Notes: a model not told the origin generated them from the letters alone. A DNA stretch of 64,000 nucleotides from Rhizobium sp. TH135 (GCF_002855515.1 NZ_PKRP01000001.1:744001-808000), one strand, 5' to 3'; numbered from the stretch's first letter, positions 34,371 to 43,902 are shown. Program-made: numbers and translations.

Positions 34371-36365
34371 ATGCAAGACATCCGAAGCCGGATGGGAGAG
34401 TGGTTCGGCCTGCTAAAGGTTCCCAACGGCAATCCGGCGCTGACGGCAGCCCAGTTCGAGGCTTTCTCCAAGCAGGTCCCCCTGCTCTACTTTATTCTTG
34501 CCACAAACCTGATCTCGCTCGCCTGGACGCATCAGGGTGCAGCACCGGCTTATCTCGTCGTCTACCTGCCGACTGTCCTGACGGCCCTCTTCGCCCTGCG
34601 CTCCCTGATCTGGCTCAGGGGCCGGAACCGCGAGAGAACACCGGAGCAAGCCTACAGGCAGCTCCGCGCCACCAACATTCTCAGCTTTCCGATCGCCGTT
34701 TTCTGCACCGCCTGGTCGATTTCGCTGCTTCCCTATGGTGACGCCTATCAGAAAGCGCATGTCGCCTTCTTCATGGCGATCACCGTCATCGGATGCATCT
34801 TCTGCCTGATGCACCTGCGCTCCGCAGCCCTGATAGTGACGGTGACGGTCAACCTGCCTTTCTTCGTCGTCATGTGCCTGTCGGGCGAGCCGACCTTCAT
34901 TGCCACCGGCGTGAACGTAATTCTGGTGACGATGGCGATGATCATGATCCTCGTCTCGCACTACCGAGACTTTCGCCAGCTGCACGAATCCCGCAATGTC
35001 CTGATGCTGCAACAACAGGCGCTGCAGGAGCAGAACAAGGCCATGCAGGCGCTCTCGGACGAGAACCTGCGCCTTGCCAATCTAGACAGCCTGACGCTTC
35101 TCGCCAACCGCCGCAGCTTCTTTCACATGCTGGAGACGGCCTTTGCGCGGGCGAGCGTCGCGGGTGACAAGCTTGCGGTCGGCGTCATCGACCTTGATGG
35201 ATTCAAGCCGGTCAACGATCTCTATGGTCACTCCGCAGGCGACAAGGTGCTGATCGAAATCGGTGCCCGCCTGTCGGCCATCCATGACAAAGGACTGTCG
35301 GTCTATCGTCTCGGCGGCGACGAGTTCGGCCTCTTGCTCGAGGGTGAATGCGGCGACAACGAGGTCATGGCGCTTGGCCAGAAGGTCTGCGAACTGATTG
35401 CCGAACGCATCAATATCGGCAGCGGCATGGTTCAGGTCACCGGCTCCGTCGGTTTTGCCCTCTATCCGAACGTCGGTGAGACAGGCCAGGAAATCTATGA
35501 GCTTGCCGACTATGCGCTCTACACCGCCAAGCGCCATCACCGCGCAGGCACGGTGATTTTCAATGCAGATCAGGCCAACGAACTGAACCGCCAGAAAATC
35601 GTCGAAGAGGCCCTCGTCGCAGCCGACCTGGATAAGGAACTCTCGCTCGTCTTCCAGCCGATCACCTGCGTCAACCGCCGTATCTGCATCGGCTTCGAGG
35701 CTCTTGCGCGCTGGGAAAGCCCGCGCATCGGCCAGGTCTCGCCCGCAGAGTTCATTCCCGTTGCCGAACACAATGGTCGCATCACACTGATCACGCGCCT
35801 CCTGTTGGAACGCGCTCTGAGCGTCGCACATCTGTGGCCGGATGACGTCTATCTCTCCTTCAACCTCTCACCACACGATCTCAGCTCGCCGGAAAACACG
35901 TTGAAGATCGTCTCGATCGTGCTGAAGAGCGGCTTCGACCCGCGCCGCATCAACTTCGAGATCACCGAAACCGCCGTCATGCACGACTTCGAGCAGGCGA
36001 GCGCCTCGATCCAGATGCTGCGCGAAATGGGGGCCGGCATTTCGCTCGACGATTTCGGCACCGGCTATTCCAGCTTGAGCCATGTGCACAAGCTACCGCT
36101 CACCAAGATCAAGATCGACGGCAGCTTCGTGCGCAACATTCACACGCGCCGGACGAGCTTCAACATCGTCAAATCCGTGCTGGCGCTTTGCGCGGAGATG
36201 GAGCTGGAAGCGATTGTCGAAGGCGTCGAGACTGAAGAGGAACTGCGGATCCTTGAAAATCTCGGTGTCCGGGCGGTGCAGGGCTACTACTTCAGCAAGC
36301 CGATGCTGGCGGCCGAGACCGTCAAGTTCCTGGCGGCAAAACCTGCCCAGGCGATGGCGTCTTAA
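34371..36365 (+). CDS. Membrane GGDEF-EAL cyclic-di-GMP protein
   Basis: About 664 residues. The N-terminal 200 hold five or six hydrophobic helices (VPLLYFILATNLISLAW, YLPTVLTALFALRSLIW, AHVAFFMAITVIGCIFCLM, VNVILVTMAMIMILV) forming a membrane sensor. A coiled-coil linker follows, then the GGDEF domain with intact RLGGDEF and the EAL domain with EALARWE, NLSPHDL, FEITETAV and DDFGTGYSS. Both catalytic motif sets look intact, so it may make and break c-di-GMP; the net activity is unknown. No RxxD inhibitory site is seen before GGDEF. Start: ATG at 34371 after AAGGGA; an in-frame extension up to 34266 lacks a ribosome site. Transcribed alone. Confidence 0.88.
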   Translation: MQDIRSRMGEWFGLLKVPNGNPALTAAQFEAFSKQVPLLYFILATNLISLAWTHQGAAPAYLVVYLPTVLTALFALRSLIWLRGRNRERTPEQAYRQLRATNILSFPIAVFCTAWSISLLPYGDAYQKAHVAFFMAITVIGCIFCLMHLRSAALIVTVTVNLPFFVVMCLSGEPTFIATGVNVILVTMAMIMILVSHYRDFRQLHESRNVLMLQQQALQEQNKAMQALSDENLRLANLDSLTLLANRRSFFHMLETAFARASVAGDKLAVGVIDLDGFKPVNDLYGHSAGDKVLIEIGARLSAIHDKGLSVYRLGGDEFGLLLEGECGDNEVMALGQKVCELIAERINIGSGMVQVTGSVGFALYPNVGETGQEIYELADYALYTAKRHHRAGTVIFNADQANELNRQKIVEEALVAADLDKELSLVFQPITCVNRRICIGFEALARWESPRIGQVSPAEFIPVAEHNGRITLITRLLLERALSVAHLWPDDVYLSFNLSPHDLSSPENTLKIVSIVLKSGFDPRRINFEITETAVMHDFEQASASIQMLREMGAGISLDDFGTGYSSLSHVHKLPLTKIKIDGSFVRNIHTRRTSFNIVKSVLALCAEMELEAIVEGVETEEELRILENLGVRAVQGYYFSKPMLAAETVKFLAAKPAQAMAS

Positions 36366-36368
36366 GGG

Positions 36369-37118
36369 TCAGTCCCGCCCCGGCCGCAACTGCGCCTTCA
36401 GAAGACGGACGATATCGGCATCCGTGTACCGGGGTGCCTCGGTCGAGAAACCGAGTTCGGTCAGTCGTGGCTCGCCGATACCCGCCCGGCTGCAGGACGC
36501 ATGCAGTTCCCTCACCCCGGCAATCGCGAGAAAACGACCCGCATTCTCTGGCCGCACGCCACCCCCGGGCATGATCGAAACGCGGCCGGAACCCCGCTTC
36601 GCCAGTCGGGCAATCACATCAATGCCCTCTTCGGCATGCCGCGCACCGCCCGATGTCAGCACACGGGAGAAACCGAGTTCGATCGCAAGATCAAGGGCTG
36701 CATCCATGTCTTCAACGACATCGATCGCCCGATGCAAAGTGAGGTCCAGCCCCTGTGCCGCATCGATGAGCCGACGGATGACGTCTTTATCCAGCGCACC
36801 AGCGGGCGTGGTCACGCCGATCACAACTCCGGCCAAGCCGGCCTCGCGCGCAGCCACAATGTCGGCCTCCATCAGCGCGACTTCGGCCTCGCTAAAGATG
36901 AAGCCACCGGCGCGCGGACGGATCAGCGCATGGACGGGGATCGGTGCTTTGGCCGCGACCACCATGAAACCACGAGAGGGCGTAAGCCCGCCGGAACCAA
37001 GCGCTGAGCAGAGTTCGATCCGGTCAGCGCCACCGGCGACGGCCGCGTCCAGCCCGGCGACGTCATCGACGCAGATTTCGAGCAGCGGTCCTGCGGCTTT
37101 CTCCCGAGATGTCACCAT
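36369..37118 (-). CDS. cutC: CutC-family TIM-barrel protein in an amino-sugar operon
   Basis: A 249-residue CutC protein (LEICVDDVAGLDAAVAGGADRIELCSALGSGGLTPS; HALIRPRAGGFIFSEAE; TLHRAIDVVEDM; LTSGGARHAEEG; IMPGGGVRPENAG). CutC was named for copper tolerance in E. coli, but its biochemical role is unsettled. Here it is the last gene of a seven-gene operon with GH20 hexosaminidase, M81 peptidase and a sugar-efflux-type transporter, and no copper gene is near. A carbohydrate-related role therefore looks at least as likely. Its stop is three bases from the convergent GGDEF-EAL gene. Confidence 0.88.
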   Translation of the reverse strand: MVTSREKAAGPLLEICVDDVAGLDAAVAGGADRIELCSALGSGGLTPSRGFMVVAAKAPIPVHALIRPRAGGFIFSEAEVALMEADIVAAREAGLAGVVIGVTTPAGALDKDVIRRLIDAAQGLDLTLHRAIDVVEDMDAALDLAIELGFSRVLTSGGARHAEEGIDVIARLAKRGSGRVSIMPGGGVRPENAGRFLAIAGVRELHASCSRAGIGEPRLTELGFSTEAPRYTDADIVRLLKAQLRPGRD

Positions 37119-37127
37119 GCTCCTCCC

Positions 37128-38339
37128 TCAACCCTCTGTCTTCACGCGTGGCACCCGATCGAGCAACCACAGCAGGCAGACGCCGATGAACCCCGCGATC
37201 GAGGCAATGATCGCAGTCCCTGCATAGTCGCTGATGCTGGTGCCGAGCGCAAACATCAGCGAGGCCATGCCACCGCTGAGGAAGATGTTGACCGCAATCA
37301 GCGAGCTACCGAGGCCGGCCCGGTCCGCGATCAGGTTCTGCAGATAGGTAATCGGGATTGCGATGATGCCTGCCGCTCCAAGGCCTGCAACGACAGTCAA
37401 CAGATAGACGTCCATCGGTCGGTCAGCGAGGCCGAGGAAGACGAGATAGCTGCAATAGATCAGCGCAGCCGTCACCATCGCGAAGAGGATGGAGGTTCGG
37501 GCTTCGACCCATCCCCAGAAGAGGATGAAGATGATCTCGAGGAAGGCTACGATACCGACGATCACGCCGACGTCAGCCGGTGTTCCGCCGGCCTTGCCGG
37601 TGACGATCAGCGGAAGCACGGTGCCATTGGCATGCAGCATGGCCGAGATCAGCGAGATCGCCAGAAGCCTTGGCAACACGCTTGCCGAGCCGATCTGCCG
37701 GATGGAACGGAAGAAGGAATAGTGCTGCCGTTCCCCCTCCTGCACAGGCGGCAAGCGATCGAGCCCGAAGACGAACAGAAGAAGACACACAAGGCAGGCG
37801 AGGCTCGCGAGCAGGAAAGCCGGCAGCATGCTGGGCTGGCCGGCAAGCAGCGCCCCGACGATGCCGGGAACGAGCACCCACGAAGCAGACAGTACAGCCC
37901 GGACGGCAGAATTCACCGCCATCAGCTCGCGCACGGCCATGCCCGAGGAGACCGCCCGGATATTGGCGAAGATCAGCGAATTGATCGTGCCGAAGACCGG
38001 GATCAAGACCAGCGTCGCGATGGCGAACATGACAGGTGTCGGCACCACATAGACCAACCCGAAACCGCCGATGCCGAAAAGCGCTGCCAGGATCATCGGC
38101 GACCGGAAATGGCCGAGCCGATCGGCGATGATGCCAGCCGTCACGCTGGCCGTAACATTCACCACGGCGGCTAGGAAGATCAGCACTGAGTAGACGGCGT
38201 CGGACAGTCCGAGTTCGCGGATGCCGATCAACGACATGTAGGGCGACGTCGCAGCGCCCGAGAAGCCGAAGAAGAAGATCGCGGCCGCACTGACCCGGAT
38301 CGGCTTGTGGCGATAGACCACCGAAAAGGAGGACAACAT
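37128..38339 (-). CDS. MFS transporter of the sugar-efflux (SetA-like) type
   Basis: A 403-residue major facilitator with 12 predicted helices. The N-terminal half has the conserved loop GIIADRLGHFRSPMILAALFG (motif A-like) and an early AAIFFFGFSGAATSPYMSLIGI segment; a central cytoplasmic loop (DRLPPVQEGERQHYSFFRS) separates two six-helix halves. Closest in style to SetA/SotA sugar efflux or uncharacterised sugar MFS proteins. ATG at 38339 chosen over an upstream TTG. Lies ten bases before cutC and 59 bases after the M81 gene, with a hairpin in that gap. It may move amino sugars or oligosaccharides; direction unknown. Confidence 0.8.
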   Translation of the reverse strand: MLSSFSVVYRHKPIRVSAAAIFFFGFSGAATSPYMSLIGIRELGLSDAVYSVLIFLAAVVNVTASVTAGIIADRLGHFRSPMILAALFGIGGFGLVYVVPTPVMFAIATLVLIPVFGTINSLIFANIRAVSSGMAVRELMAVNSAVRAVLSASWVLVPGIVGALLAGQPSMLPAFLLASLACLVCLLLFVFGLDRLPPVQEGERQHYSFFRSIRQIGSASVLPRLLAISLISAMLHANGTVLPLIVTGKAGGTPADVGVIVGIVAFLEIIFILFWGWVEARTSILFAMVTAALIYCSYLVFLGLADRPMDVYLLTVVAGLGAAGIIAIPITYLQNLIADRAGLGSSLIAVNIFLSGGMASLMFALGTSISDYAGTAIIASIAGFIGVCLLWLLDRVPRVKTEG

Positions 38340-38364
38340 CAAGGGTACAATCGGGTTGGGGATC

Positions 38365-38385
38365 GTGCCGCCGAAGGGGCGGCAC
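38365..38385 (-). other. Intercistronic stem-loop between the M81 and MFS genes
   Basis: GTGCCGCC (38365-38372) and GGCGGCAC (38378-38385) form a perfect eight-base stem with a five-base loop, with no T run. Likely to protect the upstream mRNA or to reduce expression of the distal MFS and cutC genes. Confidence 0.5.
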
Positions 38386-38398
38386 CGACATCAATGTC

Positions 38399-39838
38399 TC
38401 AAGGGAATCGCGTCGAGAAGAAGACCTTCGGCATATAACTGAAATCCTTGACGAAGGGATAGCTCGGCTGATGGCGTCGGTGACTGGGCAGGTTCTCGAT
38501 ATCCTGGTTGATCACGCCATCCGTCAGCGCCATCAGGTTCGGATTGGCGATCGGCGCAAGCTCCGGCGAGAGATAGCCCGACTTGACGACGAGCAGCCGA
38601 ACCTTGGTCGGATCGAGACCAAGCCGGGTGAAATCCGCGATGTTGTGATAGGGCCTGCGCCTTGCCGCGAGCACCAGCGTGATGCCACCAATCTTGACGA
38701 CCGCCTGTTGCTCGGCAGCCGAGCCGGGATCATCGAGAAAGACGACATCCGCCTCCACCTCGACAGAAGGGCTTGCCGGATCGAGCGAACCACCGACCGT
38801 CAGCGACACCCGCGCGCCGGCACCGGCTTCGAAACAGCGTTCGACGGCGGGACGGTCGGTTATGCCAGCAATCAGGACATCATCGATCGACCGCGCCAGA
38901 AGCGCCTTCAACACATCCGCCCGGTCGCCCACGCCACCCCCGGTCGGGTTGTCGCCGGAATCAGCGAGGATAACAGGCCGTGTCTCGGTGCTTTCAGCGA
39001 TATCCAGCATCTCCGCGAGAGGACCCGTAACCGGTCCAAAGCGGAAGTCTTCGCGCGCATCCCAGTAGGACTGAGCAATGGCAGCCGTAACCTTTTCCGC
39101 CGCAGCCTTGTCGACAGCCGTGACGACGGCACAGGCCGTCCCGCGTGGCTCGTCGGCCCAGACATAGCCGACCATCAGGTTGGCGTCCCAGATGCCTGGC
39201 ACGGCATCATGCTCCGGCAGCTTCAGATAGAGGCTCTTCGCCGGCTCGTCCTCGGTCGAGGTGCGCTCGCCGGGCAGGAGAACCGGCACCGGCGCCCAGG
39301 CGACGCCCGGCTTCTCGCCGGTGGTGAGCGTCCGAACCAGCATCGACCAGGCCCGCGCCATGGTCTCCCGCACATCGATATGCGGCGCTGTGCGATAACC
39401 GGCGAAGATATCCAGCTGATCGACAATCTTCTGTGTGACATTGCCGTGCAGGTCATAGCTCGCCGCAACCGGGACATCGGGCCCGACGACTGCGCGCGCC
39501 GCCGAAATCCAGTCACCCTCGGCATCATCCATGCCCTCGACATTCATCGCGCCATGCATGGCGAGATAAAGCCCGTCGATCGGCAGTGCAGCTTTCAGCC
39601 GCTCGAGGAACTCAGCCTTGAAGCCCTCATAAGTCGCGCGCGCCAAGGGACCCCCGGGAACTGCGCGGGCATGCAGCAGTGGCAGATGCTCCACGCCTTC
39701 CGCTTCGAGGAAATCGAAATACTCGTGCGCCAACAGGTCCGGCCCGCGCAGCACGCGAAAATCCTCCGGCTGCATCAAGACGGGAGACGAGGTCGAGCAT
39801 TCGGTATGGATACCGCCAACGGCGATGCGGAAGGTCAT
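38399..39838 (-). CDS. M81-family metallopeptidase (MlrC-like), copy 1
   Basis: A 479-residue protein of the MlrC/DUF1485 family. N-terminal FRIAVGGIHTECSTSSPVLM, metal-site candidates ASYDLHGN and LAMHGAM, and the C-terminal GDNPTGGGVGDRADVL match the family. The founder MlrC (microcystinase C) hydrolyses linearised microcystin and its Adda-containing tetrapeptide; most homologues have no known substrate. The ATG at 39838 is chosen over an upstream TTG. It sits between GH20 and MFS genes in one operon; a paralogue lies at 44529-46010. The pairing with amino-sugar genes suggests a peptide or amide linked to an amino sugar. Confidence 0.85.
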   Translation of the reverse strand: MTFRIAVGGIHTECSTSSPVLMQPEDFRVLRGPDLLAHEYFDFLEAEGVEHLPLLHARAVPGGPLARATYEGFKAEFLERLKAALPIDGLYLAMHGAMNVEGMDDAEGDWISAARAVVGPDVPVAASYDLHGNVTQKIVDQLDIFAGYRTAPHIDVRETMARAWSMLVRTLTTGEKPGVAWAPVPVLLPGERTSTEDEPAKSLYLKLPEHDAVPGIWDANLMVGYVWADEPRGTACAVVTAVDKAAAEKVTAAIAQSYWDAREDFRFGPVTGPLAEMLDIAESTETRPVILADSGDNPTGGGVGDRADVLKALLARSIDDVLIAGITDRPAVERCFEAGAGARVSLTVGGSLDPASPSVEVEADVVFLDDPGSAAEQQAVVKIGGITLVLAARRRPYHNIADFTRLGLDPTKVRLLVVKSGYLSPELAPIANPNLMALTDGVINQDIENLPSHRRHQPSYPFVKDFSYMPKVFFSTRFP

Positions 39839-39851
39839 AGGCCTCAATTCC

Positions 39852-41783
39852 TCAGTAGCGGGGGCTCAAACGAACGATGGCGGCAAAGCGCAGCCAGTCC
39901 TTGTTGTCCTTCGGCGTCCAGGCCGCCTCGGCGATGGCCGGAAGACGCGGGAAGACGAGGTGATTGAAGTAGTCGCGGGTCAGGAAGTGTTCGCACCAGA
40001 TGCAGGCTTGAACGCCGCGCATGCGGGCCGCAAGCTCGGCCGGAAACTCGGCGACCGCCTCATACGTGTAGGTATGCTTGGGTGGAACAGTGCCGGCCCA
40101 GCTTGCACCCGGCTCCTGGAAGGCCTCGTCCTGCACCATGTCGAGATAATAGGCCTGGCCCGGTGTCATGACGACGTCGTAGCCCTGTTTTGCCAGTTCC
40201 AGCCCGACCTCCGGCTTCTGCCAGGCCATCAGCAATGTGCCCTCGGGATCGACGCCGCCGCCATGGCTGACTTCGTCCCAACCGGCGAGCTTGCGGCCGC
40301 GCTCGGCCAGCATCTTCTGGATACGCTTCATGAAATAGCTCTGCAGCCCGAAGGTGCCTTCGATGCCTTCCTGCTCCATCAGCTTGCGGGCAAGCGGAGA
40401 GGCCATCCAGGTATTGGCCGCCACTTCATCGCCGCCAATATGAATAAGCGTCGACGGGAAGAGCTCGACCATTTCGTCGAACACCTTGCCCAGCACCTCG
40501 TAGGTGTATTCGATCGCCGGGTTAAGCGCATTGTTTGGATAGCCCTGCACCGAGCGATAGCTGTCCGGTGCTTCCTGTCCGTCGACCAGTTCCGGCAGCG
40601 CCACCAGCATCGCCGTGCTGTGGCCGGGGATGTCGATCTCCGGCACCACTTCGACCTGTAGAGCTGCGGCATGGGCAACGATGTCACGCACCTCGTCCTG
40701 GGCGTAGAAACCGCCGACCGGCTCGGCGCCATTACCGAGCTGCGGCAGGAGCGGCTCGTCCGGACCGCGCAACACGCCAAGCGTCGTCAGCTGCGGGAAA
40801 GCCTTGATCTCGAGCCGCCAGGCTTCGTCATCGGACAGATGCCAGTGGAAGGTGTTCATCCGGAACCAGGCGAGGATGTCGATCAGGCGTTTAACGTCCG
40901 CAACGGGGAAGAACTGGCGGGAGACATCGAGATGGCAACCGCGCCAGTCGTAGCGCGGCTTGTCGGCGACCGTGCCTGATGCGGGAAAACGGAAGGTCTC
41001 CGGCTGGGAGCGCGCACCGTGCAGCATCTGGGAGAGCAGGGTCAGTGCATATTGCAGGCCCGCGACATCGCCATAGGTGAGCGTGATGCCATCAGCGGCG
41101 AAGTCTAGCCGAAAGGCAGAGGCACCAAGCGCCTCGTCGGACTTGAGGAAGAGTGCCCGCCCCTGATGCACCGGCGCCAGCGAAAGCGGCGCATGGCCGA
41201 CCGGGAACAGCCGGCAGAAGAGGCGCAGCACATTCTCGACAGCGCGCAGTTCGACCAGCGAGGCGCCTTCTGCCGGATAAAGCGCGACGGGGAAGCCTTC
41301 TCCGGCGATCAGGTCGGCCGATGCCGGCCAAGGCAACATTGCAAAGGGCTGGGAAACCTTGCCCTCGGGCAGGAGCGCTGGAGGTGGTGCACTATGACCA
41401 CCGCCGAGAATCAGGTCGGCAACTGCGACGGCGGCATGCTGACCGGTGGAGAGGGTGATGTAGGCGGACTTCGCCCCATCCGTCCTGTGTTTGGCTGGGC
41501 GCCAGAGGCCACCGACCCGGAAGGTCCAGGAAGCACCCGGTTGCAGCACGAAGCCTGCCGGCGGCGCGAACTGATGGAAGTTGGCATTGCGCTTCAGGAA
41601 GATGGCGTTCTCGAGGAGCGGCTCTTCCAGATCCTTCACGCGGGTGAGCGACGTATAGGCGAGCTTGAAATCGGAAAGCGCCACGTCGGAGAGATTGACC
41701 AGCGTGAAGACGAAGGCGCCGCAGTCGTCGCCCTCCACCGGATGCCACGCGTTTTCGAGGCGGAACTGAACTTCTGTTGCCAT
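39852..41783 (-). CDS. Cytoplasmic GH20 beta-N-acetylhexosaminidase
   Basis: A 643-residue GH20 enzyme. N-terminal beta domain (about 1-140) precedes the GH20b-like domain and the catalytic TIM barrel (about 270-620). The catalytic pair D452-E453 is in LIHIGGDEVAANTW; the substrate arginine lies in DWRGCHLDVSR, and FHWHLSDDEAWRLE is typical. It releases terminal GlcNAc or GalNAc by substrate-assisted catalysis. There is no signal peptide, so it acts on imported oligosaccharides. ATG with AGGAG about nine bases upstream. The neighbouring nag operon can use the GlcNAc it releases. Confidence 0.92.
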   Translation of the reverse strand: MATEVQFRLENAWHPVEGDDCGAFVFTLVNLSDVALSDFKLAYTSLTRVKDLEEPLLENAIFLKRNANFHQFAPPAGFVLQPGASWTFRVGGLWRPAKHRTDGAKSAYITLSTGQHAAVAVADLILGGGHSAPPPALLPEGKVSQPFAMLPWPASADLIAGEGFPVALYPAEGASLVELRAVENVLRLFCRLFPVGHAPLSLAPVHQGRALFLKSDEALGASAFRLDFAADGITLTYGDVAGLQYALTLLSQMLHGARSQPETFRFPASGTVADKPRYDWRGCHLDVSRQFFPVADVKRLIDILAWFRMNTFHWHLSDDEAWRLEIKAFPQLTTLGVLRGPDEPLLPQLGNGAEPVGGFYAQDEVRDIVAHAAALQVEVVPEIDIPGHSTAMLVALPELVDGQEAPDSYRSVQGYPNNALNPAIEYTYEVLGKVFDEMVELFPSTLIHIGGDEVAANTWMASPLARKLMEQEGIEGTFGLQSYFMKRIQKMLAERGRKLAGWDEVSHGGGVDPEGTLLMAWQKPEVGLELAKQGYDVVMTPGQAYYLDMVQDEAFQEPGASWAGTVPPKHTYTYEAVAEFPAELAARMRGVQACIWCEHFLTRDYFNHLVFPRLPAIAEAAWTPKDNKDWLRFAAIVRLSPRY

Positions 41784-41808
41784 GGGGAATGCTCCTGGCT
41801 TGTCGATT

Positions 41809-42585
41809 TCAATAATTGTCGGATTGCGAGAAGGTTCGCGCGAGTTCGGCCTGGCCCGCTGTCAGCCCGCAATCGACCGGAAGGCACACGCCCGTGATGG
41901 CAGCCGCCTGATCGCTCGAAAGGAAGAAGACCGCATTGGCAATGTCCTCAGCCGTCGCAATGCGGCGCAGCGCATACCAGCGCTTGGCTTCCTCGAAGAC
42001 CTGAGGATTGGCGGCAGCCCGCGCCTCCCAGGCTTGGGTGCGCACCGTGCCGGGGGCGACCGCATTGGAGCGGATGCCGTATTTGCCGTATTCGACGGCA
42101 ATCAACTTGGTGAGATGAATAAGCCCGGCCTTTGCCGCGCTGTAGGCGGGATGACCGAAGACGGCCATGCCATTGACCGAGGAAATGTTGACGAGCGCGC
42201 CCTTGGACGCCTTCAGCGCGTCCTCAAAAGCGCGGAAGCAGAGAAAGGGCGCTTCGAGATTGAGCGCATTATCCTTGCGCCAGATCTCACCATCGGTATC
42301 GCCGAGGCTCACCGCCCGCGCTGCGCCGGCATTGTTGACCAGCGTATGCACGAGGCCATGGCCGGCCACGCGAGCAGCGGTATCGGCGAGAGACACCTCG
42401 TCCGTCACATCGCACGTGAGCGGCACGAAACGCGGATCGCTTCCGAGCTCCACGATTGCCTTGTCCAAGGCAGCAGAATCCAGATCCAGCAACACCACGA
42501 TGTCGTGGCTGTCCGCCAGACGCTTGGCGATCGCCCGCCCGATATCTCCGGCAGCACCGGTTACGACAGCAACCTTATGCGTCAC
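41809..42585 (-). CDS. Short-chain dehydrogenase/reductase
   Basis: A 258-residue classical SDR: cofactor motif VVTGAAGDIGRAIA, NNAG (about 86-89), catalytic serine in VNISSVNG and the YSAAK tyrosine-lysine pair, with a VDCGLTAG C-terminal part. The aspartate after beta-strand 2 (LLDLDS) suggests NAD(H) preference. Substrate unknown; in this operon it may oxidise a sugar or an intermediate of amino-sugar breakdown. GTG start with GGAGACC upstream, between the RpiR regulator and GH20. Confidence 0.85.
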   Translation of the reverse strand: MTHKVAVVTGAAGDIGRAIAKRLADSHDIVVLLDLDSAALDKAIVELGSDPRFVPLTCDVTDEVSLADTAARVAGHGLVHTLVNNAGAARAVSLGDTDGEIWRKDNALNLEAPFLCFRAFEDALKASKGALVNISSVNGMAVFGHPAYSAAKAGLIHLTKLIAVEYGKYGIRSNAVAPGTVRTQAWEARAAANPQVFEEAKRWYALRRIATAEDIANAVFFLSSDQAAAITGVCLPVDCGLTAGQAELARTFSQSDNY

Positions 42586-42617
42586 GGCAGGTCTCCGCTA
42601 TCGATACTGGCATGGGC

Positions 42618-43484
42618 TCAGTCTCCGAGAAGTTGCCGGTCGTCTCCGCCATCGCGGTGTTCGACCAGCTGTTGCTTGATATGGCGCAGCGTCACCTGCG
42701 ACTGCTTGCGATTGCGATAGGCGACCAGGCTCGCGATCACGTCGACGACGGCGAGATAGGCAAAGCGCGTCGAGGTCGGCCGGAAGATGTTTTCACCCTC
42801 CGGCAGATCGATGCCGATGACGAGTTCGGACGCCTCGGCCACCAGGCTGTTGCTTTGGGTGAGCGCGATCGTGGTGATGCCGTTCTCGCGGGCGAGCTTG
42901 AAGCATTTCACCAGCTCGGCGTTGCGACCCGAAAACGACGAGCCGATCAAAACGTCATTGGAGCGAGCAGCAGCCGTCAGCATCAGTTGCATATTGTGAT
43001 CGGCAGAGGCCGTGACCCGCGAGCCCAGACGAAACAGGCGGTTCTGAATCTCGCCCGAGATCATCGACGAATTGCCGCCCGAGCCGAAGGCATAAACCAT
43101 CTCTGCCCGCGCCAACCGGTCCGCTACCTTGTCGAGAACTGCAGGATCGAGCGCCCGGTGCACCATGAACATGGCGTTCTGCGCCTTGGTGATGACATCG
43201 GTGGCCACATCGGCAGGCTCAGTGCTCTGCGCCTCCGGGTTGAGATAGCGCACGCCAACATAGGCCGTGCGCGCCAGGCTCACCTTGAAATCGGCGAAGT
43301 TCTGGCAGCCGAGACGACGGCAGAAGCGCGTCACCGTCGGCGGCGAGACCTCTGCCTTCTCGGCCAGTTCGATGATCGAGGCATTGACGGCGAAGTCGAA
43401 GGAATTGAGCAGGATATCCGCGATGCGTTGCTCGGAGGCCGAAAACTGCCCTGCCTCTTCCTGAATGCGCGCGAAGATATCCAA
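42618..43484 (-). CDS. RpiR/MurR-family transcriptional regulator
   Basis: A 288-residue regulator with an N-terminal helix-turn-helix of the RpiR type (about 1-77, IIELAEKAEVSPPTVTRFCRRLGCQNFADFK) and a SIS sugar-phosphate-binding domain (about 110-250, AEMVYAFGSGGNSSMISGEI; NDVLIGSSFSGRNAELVK). RpiR members such as MurR sense phosphorylated sugars including MurNAc-6-P. Start is TTG at 43484. Second gene of the RidA-to-CutC operon and a good candidate regulator of both divergent transcripts from the region 43888-43999. Confidence 0.9.
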   Translation of the reverse strand: MDIFARIQEEAGQFSASEQRIADILLNSFDFAVNASIIELAEKAEVSPPTVTRFCRRLGCQNFADFKVSLARTAYVGVRYLNPEAQSTEPADVATDVITKAQNAMFMVHRALDPAVLDKVADRLARAEMVYAFGSGGNSSMISGEIQNRLFRLGSRVTASADHNMQLMLTAAARSNDVLIGSSFSGRNAELVKCFKLARENGITTIALTQSNSLVAEASELVIGIDLPEGENIFRPTSTRFAYLAVVDVIASLVAYRNRKQSQVTLRHIKQQLVEHRDGGDDRQLLGD

Positions 43485-43500
43485 TGCCCTGCCCTCTCTC

Positions 43501-43887
43501 TTATTTCGAAGGCTTGAAGGCTACGCAGTCGATCTCGACCTTGCAATCAACCATCATCGAGGCCTGGACGCAGGCGCGCGCCGGTGGGTGTTCGCCGAAA
43601 TACTGCTGGTAGATCTTGTTGAAGGTCCAGAAGTCGCGGGGGTCATCCAGCCACACGCCACAGCGCACCACATGCTCCAGCCCATAGCCGGCCTCGTCCA
43701 GAATGGCGATGACATTGGCGATCGTCTTGTGGGTCTGCTCGATGATGCCACCCGGGATGATCTCCCCGTCTTCCATGGCTACCTGGCCGGAAACATAAAG
43801 CCAGCCATCGGCCTCGACAGCGCGGGCAAACGGCAGCCGCTGCCCACCCGCACCCGCCTTCTCGGCCCCGTAACGCTTGATCGTCAT
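43501..43887 (-). CDS. RidA-family (YjgF/YER057c/UK114) protein
   Basis: A 128-residue RidA-fold protein. RidA members hydrolyse reactive enamines or imines made by PLP enzymes. The active-site arginine is kept (PPARACVQASMMV), as are the LYVSGQVAMEDG and IEQTHKTIANVIAIL segments. The ATG at 43887 lies five bases after GAGGGG; a GTG two codons upstream is the alternative. It is the first gene of the minus-strand operon, consistent with detoxifying imines formed by the D-amino-acid or PLP enzyme encoded divergently. Confidence 0.88.
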   Translation of the reverse strand: MTIKRYGAEKAGAGGQRLPFARAVEADGWLYVSGQVAMEDGEIIPGGIIEQTHKTIANVIAILDEAGYGLEHVVRCGVWLDDPRDFWTFNKIYQQYFGEHPPARACVQASMMVDCKVEIDCVAFKPSK

Positions 43888-43902
43888 GGACACCCCTCAT
43901 GC

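Noticed and set aside
38471-39967. 498-codon plus-strand open frame opposite M81 copy 1
   Set aside because: No ribosome site or motif; M81 on the other strand is a full-length family match.
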